A DNA stretch of 39,755 bases. Source: Candidatus Dormiibacterota bacterium (lineage in GTDB: Bacteria; Patescibacteriota; Saccharimonadia; UBA4664; DATLOE01). The DNA is taken from assembly GCA_035536395.1 (NCBI GenBank), contig DATLOE010000015.1, forward strand, positions 1 to 39,755, written 5' to 3'. The notes under the pieces are model-generated. The model was not told where the DNA came from. It saw nothing but the letters and a program-made list of their open reading frames with translations, and did not search any database. Position 1 is the stretch's first letter, and the number at the start of each line of letters is the position of its first letter. This document shows positions 22,799-30,031 of the stretch, in pieces. Both the position numbers and the translations under genes were made by a program.

Positions 22799-23209
22799 CT
22801 AAGGCAAGGAAGTCTGGGGTACCGCCTGAAAAGCTTTTGGAATACTTTGGTTGATCTGTTTGGTTTCCTGTAAAATCTGCCGGGCAATTATTAGGAGCTG
22901 CCTTTGCACCCCTAAGCTTTCTTGTAGTTTGGCGTCCATTTGGTATGAAACCGCTAGCTGCTGCTCGGAAAGACCCAACTGCTGCTCTGTGATCTCAAGC
23001 TGTTTCTCGGCTATCCCTAGTTGGCGCTGTACCAATTGAAACTGCTTCTGGCTAAGATCCAGTTGCTGTTTGCTAATTTCCCTTTGCTCCCTAACAGCAA
23101 CTCCCATTACGGCGACTTCGCGGTAAATATGAAAAACCAATATACCCGCCGATAAAGCCAAAAGGCATACACCTAAAATCGCCATGGCTTTCGCCTCTAG
23201 AAGTCTCAT
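22799..23209 (-). CDS. Membrane-anchored heptad-repeat coiled-coil protein
   Basis: A 136-residue protein with one membrane helix (about 8-28) and then a long coiled coil. From about residue 47 six heptads follow one pattern (QQLDLSQ, KQFQLVQ, RQLGIAE, KQLEITE, QQLGLSE, QQLAVSY), with Gln-Leu at fixed places. The synonymous codons vary, so this is not a fresh DNA expansion. It could be a tether, a spacer or a parallel dimer at the membrane. AAGG lies 5 nt before the ATG. Function unknown. Confidence 0.75.
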   Translation of the reverse strand: MRLLEAKAMAILGVCLLALSAGILVFHIYREVAVMGVAVREQREISKQQLDLSQKQFQLVQRQLGIAEKQLEITEQQLGLSEQQLAVSYQMDAKLQESLGVQRQLLIIARQILQETKQINQSIPKAFQAVPQTSLP

Positions 23210-23305
23210 AGTAGCCTTGTTTATACAAAAAGCTTAACAAAGCGATTTATACTCTCCTTTGTGCAATATTACAGATTAAGAGTAATACCAACGGACTACT
23301 TAGGT

Positions 23306-23887
23306 TTATGCAGGCTCCGGTAAAATGACGCTGGTATGTAAGTGCCCGACTTCACGATGGGAATGATTCGCGCAATCAAAGTAGTGCATAGGGTAAGCGC
23401 AGAACAAGGTAAACGAGTATTCATCGGCAATCTCGTTCCATAATCTTTCCAATGATATAGCAGCATTTTGATTACCCTCTGCCCATAGAAGGGCCACCAT
23501 TTCCCCGAAAGCCCTTATTTCTTTCCCTGTTTCGGCAACTTCTCTGAGCAGCCCCCCAATTACTTCCTTAAAAAGTGCTCTGTTTGGCCTGCCATTTACA
23601 ATAAATTTCGATAAGGTTTCCCCTGCATCCAGGCAGATATAGTGCCGGGTGCGTTCAAGTTTTTCCACATCAAAACCCTCCTCTGCTAGAGCAGTATTGA
23701 GATCCTCGATGTGCTGTTGGGTGGCAATGATTATAGAGACATTGTTATTTTTAAGTCCGGCGCCTACGAAACTTTTGAGATTTTTTATCAGTAAATCATC
23801 CTTATTATAAAACTGCACAAAGTGCTCTTGTTCATAGATCACACCGAGAGAACTGGATTTTCTTGCATTACTCATATTATCTGCCAC
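23306..23887 (-). CDS. MEDS-domain (DcmR-type sensory) protein
   Basis: A 193-residue single-domain protein from GTG at 23887. The domain is recognised by HFVQFYNKDDLLIKNLKSFV near the start, then IIIATQQHIEDL, CLDAGETL, AFGEMVALLWAEGN, LERLWNEI and FTLFCAYPMHYF. This is the MEDS (methanogen/methylotroph DcmR sensory) pattern, often found next to or fused with kinases and seen as an input domain for an unknown small molecule. Here it has no fused output, in keeping with the detached sensors around it. The C-terminus ends with HSHREVGHLHTSVI, rich in histidine. Confidence 0.85.
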   Translation of the reverse strand: MADNMSNARKSSSLGVIYEQEHFVQFYNKDDLLIKNLKSFVGAGLKNNNVSIIIATQQHIEDLNTALAEEGFDVEKLERTRHYICLDAGETLSKFIVNGRPNRALFKEVIGGLLREVAETGKEIRAFGEMVALLWAEGNQNAAISLERLWNEIADEYSFTLFCAYPMHYFDCANHSHREVGHLHTSVILPEPA

Positions 23888-24005
23888 TTTTTATTAAGTA
23901 CTAGCAATATTAGAGAGGCCTTGAGGATAATGGATTAGATGTTTTGCTGAAAATCGATAAGCTTTTTAAATTGAATTTTGTATTTTATGAGTTGTATTTT
24001 AAATA

Positions 24006-24554
24006 ATGATACTCACCGATAGTTTCTACTTAAGTATGTTGTCATCTCAGCGCAATCGCAGGATAATGTGGGGGCGTTCAACCTCTCTATATGGAGGAGT
24101 TGTGGAACCTAACGAGTACATCATGACAGTAACCAGTATGGAATACCGCTGTAAAAGAGACGGTAAAAAACGCTTAGGGCAGGTCATTCAAATGGGCATA
24201 CTTCAGCAAGCCTTAGATCTCAGCGCGCTCCGAGGGCTAGACAGTCTGCCCACCGAAGTACAGGCCACCTATCGCGATCCGGAGATGGCCCGTGAGCATG
24301 GCGATTTGGAGCTTGAAGCCAGGCCAGAAAATATCCCTCTGGTTATACCGCACTTTGGTACAGATCCACTTAAGGGCTTTTATGAGCCCCTTGTGCTAAG
24401 CGAACCGGAGCTTAAACCCTGGCCAGAGCACCTGCCACTATTCATTAGAGAGCTGGCAGCCGGCACAGATGCAGTTAAAGAGTGGTTTTGTGAGCGGGGC
24501 GGCCAGTACCCTGAAATATATGCCAAGCTCGTAGCTATGCTGGAACCAACCTAA
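24006..24554 (+). CDS. Unknown soluble protein with uncertain start
   Basis: Up to 182 residues, not recognised. The C-terminal 120 residues look globular and acidic, with IPHFGTDPLKGFYEPLVLSE and AGTDAVKEWFCERGGQYPEI. Two starts are credible. The ATG at 24006 has a -10-like TATTTT 5 nt upstream (leaderless). The GTG at 24102 has GGAGGAG just before it and gives about 150 residues. A strong terminator follows. It is divergent from the MEDS gene. I see no membrane segment and no catalytic motif I can name. Confidence 0.65.
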   Translation: MILTDSFYLSMLSSQRNRRIMWGRSTSLYGGVVEPNEYIMTVTSMEYRCKRDGKKRLGQVIQMGILQQALDLSALRGLDSLPTEVQATYRDPEMAREHGDLELEARPENIPLVIPHFGTDPLKGFYEPLVLSEPELKPWPEHLPLFIRELAAGTDAVKEWFCERGGQYPEIYAKLVAMLEPT

Positions 24555-24555
24555 T

Positions 24556-24597
24556 GCGCCCTTACATTGCCTAAGAAACTTTGTAGGGGCGCTTTTT
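24556..24597 (+). terminator. Rho-independent terminator
   Basis: GCGCCCTTAC (24556-24565) pairs with GTAGGGGCGC (24583-24592) with one wobble and a 17-nt loop, followed by TTTTT. Confidence 0.75.
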
Positions 24598-24677
24598 AAG
24601 ATTTGCCAGTAGAATCTCTTAATCAGGAGGGGTGTTGACTTGCCCTGCTTATCCCCTCATGAGCCTAGAGCAACTAT

Positions 24678-25610
24678 CTAGATTTCCTCTATTCTGCTTA
24701 AACGTTTAGTGGCTTTGGCCAAAAGCATAAACCCTAATGCGAGCATTCCTGCAAAAGTATAAATCGTTAAAACCAAGGGTACTGCGCCTAACTGAAAGAG
24801 CTTATTTGTCCCCACTGATACTACAGCTTGTAATGCGGCCGATCCTATAATTACAGCTGCCAAACCCCCACTAAAGGCAGGTAGCGCGCTTTTATATATT
24901 AGGCCGGGTGCTTGATCTTTAAAATTATTTATTTTGACAATCGCTAATATACCTAAAATCCAAGAGGTAAAGGCCGGCAGCACAATAGTGGCAATTATCA
25001 AGGGGTCAGGCAGGTAGAAGGTGGCGGGTACTCCTGGGGCCGGCGAGACATTGCGTTGGGGGTTGATGAAAAGCAACCATAAGTACAGTACCGCGAATAA
25101 GGCCAGTGCTAAAAACCACCAAACGCTCTGTATTCGGAAGCGGTTTTCAACCTTGACAGCTTCTAGGATCTTACTCGTGCCTCTATAAATTAAATAAAAT
25201 CCAACGAGCGGCGGTATTATCATTAGATAATTAAAGAAATAAGTCAGTACCTGAATTAAATCTGGGTTGCTAGTAAATAATGCCCGTACTGCCGTCATTG
25301 GTGGCCAGGCCAGCATCCCCAGAGTAATAACTAAAAGACCTGATAATAATTGACTAAACCCTCTGCTCTCAGGTGACTTGTGGATTAACTTACAGTATCT
25401 GGCCAGGTGCATAACTGCATAGGCCGCCGCAAACCAGCTTATTATGTATCCGAAAGACAAGACAAAGCGAACAAATTTAATTTTTGTAGTGTATATTCGT
25501 AGCTCTTCAGAGGTGGTAGCTATTGGTGTTTGCCAAACAAAACCAAGATAAACAATCGCAGCAAACACTGCTAATACATACAGAAATAAGTAGTTCTTAA
25601 GTATATTCAT
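24678..25610 (-). CDS. 7TM-like membrane protein (paralogue of 18291-19205)
   Basis: A 310-residue protein from the ATG at 25610, chosen because it aligns with the start of the 304-aa paralogue (both begin just before a helix ending in VIYLG or IVYLG). A frame 33 codons longer is open upstream but lacks support. Seven or eight helices, shared landmarks WFAA-Y, a NP-R loop, YLPDPLI and the end SRIEEI. Unlike its paralogue it has no kinase beside it: it stands between an unknown gene and an SPW protein. It may be a receptor acting on a kinase encoded elsewhere, or a membrane enzyme of unknown kind. Confidence 0.78.
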   Translation of the reverse strand: MNILKNYLFLYVLAVFAAIVYLGFVWQTPIATTSEELRIYTTKIKFVRFVLSFGYIISWFAAAYAVMHLARYCKLIHKSPESRGFSQLLSGLLVITLGMLAWPPMTAVRALFTSNPDLIQVLTYFFNYLMIIPPLVGFYLIYRGTSKILEAVKVENRFRIQSVWWFLALALFAVLYLWLLFINPQRNVSPAPGVPATFYLPDPLIIATIVLPAFTSWILGILAIVKINNFKDQAPGLIYKSALPAFSGGLAAVIIGSAALQAVVSVGTNKLFQLGAVPLVLTIYTFAGMLALGFMLLAKATKRLSRIEEI

Positions 25611-25805
25611 CAGTAGATCCAATAATACTATATCATAGTGCATTAGGTTTATTATTAAACCGTTCTTAAGCCAAATTATGGGAATTTTGACAGATCTGCT
25701 AGAAATCACAAAAATTTTAACTATTTATTAGCCTATATTGTGATTACCGCGGCAGTATTTGTAGGAGTTAGCTGTTAAATTGAAGTAATACTGTAGGAAT
25801 CTCTT

Positions 25806-26174
25806 ATGAAGTTATTGTCGCCCCGCACACATACTATAATCGGTTTTATTACTGGACTGGCATTATTGGCTGCTCCAAGTGTTTTAGACTTTAGGGATGT
25901 TGGCGGTGCTTCCGTAGCTACATCTCAGCTTATTGGTATTATTATTCTCTTAAGTGAGTTAACTGTACAGGAAACGTTTTTCGGCATCGGATTCGTGCCA
26001 ATAAGAATCCACCTCATCCTAGATATGCTACTAGGAGCTGTTCTGGCTATATCGCCGTGGTTGTTTGGGTTTGCCAGCGAAGAGGCCAATGCATGGATGC
26101 CGCACCTTGTAGTGGGTGTTTTTATTATCATGTATGCGCTTTTTACGCGCGCGGACAAACAAGTCGCTGATTAA
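25806..26174 (+). CDS. SPW-repeat-like small membrane protein
   Basis: A 122-residue protein with four membrane helices. The segment LAISPWLFGFASE has the Ser-Pro-Trp mark of SPW-repeat proteins, and the following WMPHLVVGVFIIMYAL matches the next helix of that family. The first helix pair (TIIGFITGLALLAAPSVLDF) looks like a degenerate first repeat without SPW. Function of the family is unknown. TAGGA lies 6-7 nt before the ATG. A TTGACA at 25687 has no good -10, so the promoter is uncertain. Confidence 0.75.
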   Translation: MKLLSPRTHTIIGFITGLALLAAPSVLDFRDVGGASVATSQLIGIIILLSELTVQETFFGIGFVPIRIHLILDMLLGAVLAISPWLFGFASEEANAWMPHLVVGVFIIMYALFTRADKQVAD

Positions 26175-26281
26175 GTTTATTTAATGCACTCATGAATCTA
26201 CCTTAATAAGCTTTAATTTTTCAAATTAGACTCTTTAGCTATGCTAGTCTCGCCAAAATGCTTATGTTATAATAGTTAACT

Positions 26282-27232
26282 ATGAAATCAAGTTTTAAGT
26301 ATGCTCTGGTGATAATCGGTCTGTCGGCCCTGCCGCTCCTGGTGGCTTCTGCCCTAGGCATTCTTTTGGCACGAGACGAAATCACTCGCCAAGCTACAAA
26401 TAGCCTGGAGTCATTGGCCTCATCCCAAAAAGCACGGGTCGAACAAGCTATTAACCAATTCAAGATCATTCATGACGGCATTGCCAGCCGCACTCAGCTG
26501 CGAAACAGCCTAGAGGAATTTAACCGCACGCATTCTCCTGAAGCAGCTAGCTCTATAAACCGGATTCTCACCGATGCCAAGACACCATTTACTGACATTA
26601 AGGGGGTGGTTCTCCTTGGTGCGGATGGTACAGCGGTATCTAAGCTGCAAGACGAGACTATTCCATCTGAGCTATACAAATCCCTCTATGCTAAAGGTAA
26701 AACCTCTCCTGCTCTAGTAGCTAGCGGCGAATCTGACAATCAGGTAATCTTGCATGCCGCGCCTGTTAAGCGGGGAGAAACTCTGCTGGGCGTATTGGTA
26801 TTGTCGTTCTTACCAGATCATTTAAGGTCTATCACGCATACCGATATTGGACTTGGACGTACTGGGGAAACTATCCTGGGTTATCGAGATGGAGATGGCG
26901 CCATCCTCTTCCCAACTAGACTGCAAACCACAAAAGAGACCATCCGTATTACTAAGGAGCAGAATACAACTACCATCCAGGCACTAGAAAAGAAAGAGGT
27001 GACACTGAGCTCCGCAAAAGACTATCGCGGGCAAGATGTTTTAGCGGTTACGAAATATATTCCTGAAGCCGACTGGGCTATCGTTACTAAAAAAGACCGG
27101 GCTGAAATTTTTGCGCCGGTTTCCACTTTTACTGCAATATATTTCTTCATCTCTATTATGTTACTTACTATGGCAGCTGCGCTTGCCTGGGTTATAGCTC
27201 CATACATCCTTGGCGCTAAAAACCGCTCATAA
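26282..27232 (+). CDS. Stand-alone double-Cache-like sensor protein without output domain
   Basis: A 316-residue protein with TM1 (about 8-30), an external domain of about 250 residues and TM2 (about 282-306), ending 10 residues after TM2. The external part has the layout of kinase Cache sensors, with DIGLGRTGETILGYRDGDGA and DWAIVTKKDRAEIFAPV just before TM2, as in sensor kinases. No HAMP, kinase or chemotaxis domain follows, and the next gene is on the other strand, so this is not a nearby frameshift. An extended -10 (TGTTATAAT) lies 8 nt before the ATG, with GCTTATG next to it. Confidence 0.8.
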   Translation: MKSSFKYALVIIGLSALPLLVASALGILLARDEITRQATNSLESLASSQKARVEQAINQFKIIHDGIASRTQLRNSLEEFNRTHSPEAASSINRILTDAKTPFTDIKGVVLLGADGTAVSKLQDETIPSELYKSLYAKGKTSPALVASGESDNQVILHAAPVKRGETLLGVLVLSFLPDHLRSITHTDIGLGRTGETILGYRDGDGAILFPTRLQTTKETIRITKEQNTTTIQALEKKEVTLSSAKDYRGQDVLAVTKYIPEADWAIVTKKDRAEIFAPVSTFTAIYFFISIMLLTMAAALAWVIAPYILGAKNRS

Positions 27233-27268
27233 TTATTCCGCCTAAATCTTCTCGACCCACATAATTTT

Positions 27269-27571
27269 TTAAACAAGAATTTCTATCCGAAAGCTTATAG
27301 TACTGTCTTTGGTAATTTTTTCACGTTTTCTGATCTCCGCCTTGAGGGGGAGCAAATACTCACCTAGCTTTTTATCGGGAAATATCGAAGTCTTCCAGAC
27401 CGTACTGCCCAGTGTTACTTTTACCGGTAGCGATCCCCAACCTCTGGCCGCCTCGCCAAAATATTTTTTAATCTCTTTGGAGTATGGATTTGGTATGCTC
27501 ACAAAATACCAGGCCGCCTCGCCTGGGTAGAGCCAAACCTTAGCTTTTATGGAATATTCGGTTGGGTTCAT
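27269..27571 (-). CDS. DUF1905 protein (YdeI-type N-terminal module)
   Basis: A 100-residue protein that fits DUF1905: AAWYFVSIPNPYSKEIKKYF, GWGSLPVKVTLGSTVWKTSI and YLLPLKAEIRKRE. Proteins of this kind have a small beta-barrel fold, and in several bacteria the domain is fused to an OmdA domain. Here the OmdA gene lies just upstream on the same strand, 31 nt away, so the two domains are separate polypeptides. AAGGA lies 13 nt before the ATG, somewhat far. Function is unclear; the YdeI family has been linked to resistance to bacteriocins and antimicrobial peptides. Confidence 0.75.
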   Translation of the reverse strand: MNPTEYSIKAKVWLYPGEAAWYFVSIPNPYSKEIKKYFGEAARGWGSLPVKVTLGSTVWKTSIFPDKKLGEYLLPLKAEIRKREKITKDSTISFRIEILV

Positions 27572-27602
27572 AATAATTTCTTGGTCCTTCGCTCCGTTTA
27601 TT

Positions 27603-27854
27603 TTAGCGATGAAGGCAGCCGGCCCAACAACAAGGGCGGCGCTTGCCTGCTAAAAGCTCCGTGATTGTGCGTTCAATATGATTTCTTCTCGTCTCTGGTT
27701 TTTTGACGGATATCACCCAGCAGATCCACTCATTGCGGGCCAGCGGAGTGAGGCTCTTCCACCTTTCCAGGGCAGATTCGTCGCTCACTAGAGCTTTGCG
27801 TAAATCCTCTGGCACTTTATGCACCACGCTGGTAGCGATTTCTTTTCTAGTCAT
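27603..27854 (-). CDS. OmdA-domain (YdeI-like) protein
   Basis: An 83-residue protein with the OmdA pattern: VPEDLRKALVSDESALERWK, LTPLARNEWICWVISVKKPE and TRRNHIERTITELLAGKRRP. The end is cysteine-rich (CCWAGCLHR). It is upstream of and probably cotranscribed with the DUF1905 gene; together they make the two modules of fused YdeI-type proteins. A -10-like TAAAAT lies 7 nt before the ATG (leaderless type), and a perfect 10-bp palindrome AGACTAGTCT (27872-27881) sits just upstream of that -10. Confidence 0.75.
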   Translation of the reverse strand: MTRKEIATSVVHKVPEDLRKALVSDESALERWKSLTPLARNEWICWVISVKKPETRRNHIERTITELLAGKRRPCCWAGCLHR

Positions 27855-27981
27855 AGGTTTTATTTTACATTAGACTAGTCTGAATTCGTCAGCTAGTGTA
27901 TACCAGGAAATGTAAAACATAAGATACTTTGGGTGATAATAGTGATATTGTAAATAAAATCCCATCTGTCATTATTCCATT

Positions 27982-28509
27982 ATGAGTCGTCCATTACGCA
28001 ATTTCGATATAGCCATGTCCTCGCTAGTAGCTAGAATCCCAAATAGCTATAGCCCGTTAATGACGTTTGCCTCAAAAGTAGGCGATTTTTGGCTGGTAAT
28101 ATTTACATTTTTTTCACTCATCATTAGTGCTTTTGTTTTTAACAATACTGAATTACTCAAAACAACTGCTACTCTAGGCGTTTTAGTTCCCTTGGCAGAA
28201 ATAGCCAAGCTAATAACACGCCGAAAACGGCCCGAAACCTTGTATGTGCAGCAAATGAAATTTAAGACATATAGTTTTCCAAGTGGACATTCGTATGTAT
28301 CTGCTTTGATATGCGGATATTTGATCCTCCTGCTATCGACCCTCTCCGCCGGGCTGCTAGGTATAGTTTTTGCTGGTATATTGCTTGCATTTACCCTGAT
28401 TATAGGTGTTTCAAGGGTTTACCTTGGCGCCCACTTTCCTAGTGACGTCATTGCCGGCTGGTTATTTGCGTTGTTGATGATAACTTTACATAAAAACATA
28501 TCGTCATGA
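27982..28509 (+). CDS. PAP2 family membrane phosphatase
   Basis: A 175-residue protein with about five membrane helices and all three PAP2 motifs: KLITRRKRP, FPSGHS and SRVYLGAHFPSDV. It should remove phosphate from a lipid phosphate or pyrophosphate at the outer face of the membrane, for example undecaprenyl pyrophosphate recycling, or phosphatidate. Its stop overlaps the start of the diacylglycerol kinase-like gene as ATGA, so the two belong to one lipid-phosphate unit. TTGTAA, a 16-nt gap and CATTAT, 6 nt before the ATG, suggest a leaderless promoter. Confidence 0.88.
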   Translation: MSRPLRNFDIAMSSLVARIPNSYSPLMTFASKVGDFWLVIFTFFSLIISAFVFNNTELLKTTATLGVLVPLAEIAKLITRRKRPETLYVQQMKFKTYSFPSGHSYVSALICGYLILLLSTLSAGLLGIVFAGILLAFTLIIGVSRVYLGAHFPSDVIAGWLFALLMITLHKNISS

Positions 28510-29393
28510 ATAAAAGATCTTACGTTTTAGTAGTAAACCTTAAATCGAGAAAAGCAAGTCTCGCTATTGATGAATTTACAAAAGAATTTAAAGCCAGAAA
28601 AATTAAAATTAAAATTCTTAAAGTCAAAAACCCAGCTCGAATAAATTTCAGCCTTCAGAAAGCTTTAGACTTAAACCCAGATGTGATTGTGTTGGGCGGG
28701 GGTGACGGCACGCTGATAAGTGGTATAGAATATTTAGTTAAAAAAAATTACAAGAAAAGTATCGGTTTTCTGCCGTTGGGAACAGCTAATTATTTGGTTA
28801 GAAATTTAGAAATTCCGCTAACTGTCCCAGAAAGTGTAGATGTACTTCTAAAAGGCAAAGTCCTGGAAATACCTATAGGGATAGCCAATGATAAATATTT
28901 TGCACTTACCTTTGTAGTTGGATTAACGCAAGCAGTTTCAGAAAATGTCTCTGATGGTTTAAAGAAAAAAATCGGTCAGGTTGCTTATCTTTTGGAGTTA
29001 TTTAAGCAGTCAACGCAGCACAAACCGTTCCAATACCGTATTGAATCTCCCGATTTAAAAAAACCTGTCACGGGGGTGTGCCACCAACTGGTAGTATACA
29101 ATTCCGACCTCAACCAGCAACTTAAGTTGGTCCCGGATCATCAGCTCACGAAGCATACACTAAAAGTTGTCATAAGTAATACCGGCACTAGTAAAATTAA
29201 GATGTTCATAGGCTTTTTTGTCCACATAGCAACCTTTGGTAAGAAGCGTCCCTACATGAAAGTTTTCGAAGCTTCTTCACTTAAAATAACCACGGATCCT
29301 GAATTGCCTGCAGATTTTGATGGTGAGACATACGGGAAAAGCCCCTTTGATATAACAATGCTCAAAAGAAAAATTCGTGTAATTGCAAACTAG
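28506..29393 (+). CDS. Diacylglycerol kinase-like lipid kinase (DagK/YegS family)
   Basis: A 295-residue protein. The catalytic-domain nucleotide loop GGGDGTLISG and the following LPLGTANYLVRNLEIP are diagnostic of the soluble DagK/YegS/sphingosine-kinase group. The C-terminal domain (VCHQLVVYN, PADFDGE) is of the expected type. It phosphorylates a lipid such as diacylglycerol with ATP, the opposite reaction to that of the PAP2 enzyme encoded just before it with a 4-nt overlap. Base composition is more AT-rich than in neighbouring genes. It is convergent with tRNA-Asn. Confidence 0.88.
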   Translation: MNKRSYVLVVNLKSRKASLAIDEFTKEFKARKIKIKILKVKNPARINFSLQKALDLNPDVIVLGGGDGTLISGIEYLVKKNYKKSIGFLPLGTANYLVRNLEIPLTVPESVDVLLKGKVLEIPIGIANDKYFALTFVVGLTQAVSENVSDGLKKKIGQVAYLLELFKQSTQHKPFQYRIESPDLKKPVTGVCHQLVVYNSDLNQQLKLVPDHQLTKHTLKVVISNTGTSKIKMFIGFFVHIATFGKKRPYMKVFEASSLKITTDPELPADFDGETYGKSPFDITMLKRKIRVIAN

Positions 29394-29409
29394 ATTCGCT
29401 CTGCGAATA

Positions 29410-29449
29410 CCAAGAAATGCCGACGGCAAAAGCCATAGGCATTTCTTGG
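29410..29449. repeat. 12-bp inverted repeat reaching into the tRNA-Asn CCA end
   Basis: CCAAGAAATGCC (29410-29421) and GGCATTTCTTGG (29438-29449) are perfect inverted copies, and inside them GGC-AAAA-GCC makes a second short stem. On the minus strand the hairpin begins with the CCA of the tRNA. There is no good T-run, so it is an imperfect terminator, or a processing signal. Confidence 0.7.
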
Positions 29450-29521
29450 CTCCGGAGGCCGGACTCGAACCGGCAACCGTTCGATTAACAGTCGAATGCT
29501 CTACCATTGAGCTACTCCGGA
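29447..29521 (-). tRNA. tRNA-Asn (anticodon GTT), CCA encoded
   Basis: The minus strand folds as a cloverleaf of 75 nt. The acceptor TCCGGAG pairs with CTCCGGA, the D arm is GCTC/GAGC, and the anticodon stem is TTCGA/TCGAA with the loop CTGTTAA, giving anticodon GTT (29489-29487). The variable loop is 5 nt, the T arm is GCCGG/CCGGC with loop TTCGAGT, then discriminator G and an encoded CCA. No intron. It stands alone between the lipid kinase and a small unknown gene. Confidence 0.96.
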
Positions 29522-29641
29522 ACGACACTGCGTATCAGATTATACAGATAGGCGTAAGCCTCGGTCAAACACTCACTCCCGATATTGTACTTATGTATAT
29601 GTAATCTTATAATGTAATCAAGTGCTCAATTAGGGGATAAG

Positions 29642-29956
29642 ATGTCAGAAATAAATCGACCCGAAGGTGACCCGTCTTTCAAGGCTGGTGAAAATGATAT
29701 GGCAAATCTAGATCATGGATCTGAAGAGCCGGAGAAAATAAAACCACTGAGCCAATTCGAAAAAGCCCAGCGAGAGGTAGAAGCAGTTCTCCGAGCCAGA
29801 GAGTCAGACTATGGTGATATATATACGACTGGGGGTGAAAATGATATCTCGGCACTTGGAGCAAGGCTAGATTTGAATTTGGAGATTTTGCGACAACATG
29901 CAGAAACAGAGCAGCAGCATGCGGCTCTGCGGCGCATCGAAAGCCGCCTCAGCTAA
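29642..29956 (+). CDS. Small acidic hydrophilic protein, unknown
   Basis: A 104-residue protein without membrane segments. The first 45 residues are acidic and look disordered; the rest seems helical (EKAQREVEAVLRARESD, then LDLNLEILRQHAETEQQHAA). TAGGGGATAAG precedes the ATG, and a TATAAT lies upstream at about 29607-29613, so expression is likely. No family is recognised. It resembles the small acidic proteins found beside translation or division genes, but nothing supports a role. Confidence 0.65.
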   Translation: MSEINRPEGDPSFKAGENDMANLDHGSEEPEKIKPLSQFEKAQREVEAVLRARESDYGDIYTTGGENDISALGARLDLNLEILRQHAETEQQHAALRRIESRLS

Positions 29957-29985
29957 AAAGTTCTAGCGTACCTGTTGCCCAATAT

Positions 29986-30020
29986 AGAGAAATGCCCTAC
30001 TGGATTACCCAGCAGGGCAT
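29986..30020 (-). terminator. Terminator of the 30032 gene
   Basis: On the minus strand ATGCCCTGCTGGG and CCAGTAGGGCAT form a long stem with two mismatches and a small loop, followed by TTTCTCT. Confidence 0.65.
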
Positions 30021-30031
30021 GCGCTAGGAGG

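Noticed and set aside
22799-23209. CRISPR or DNA tandem repeat under the heptads
   Set aside because: The 21-nt units differ strongly in sequence; the repeat exists only at protein level.
26282-27571. Frameshifted remains of a kinase after the Cache sensor
   Set aside because: Only 36 nt separate the stop from the convergent DUF1905 gene, and no HisKA or HATPase motif is visible in any frame.
29277-29604. Open frames across tRNA-Asn
   Set aside because: They run through a perfect tRNA cloverleaf and lack initiation signals.
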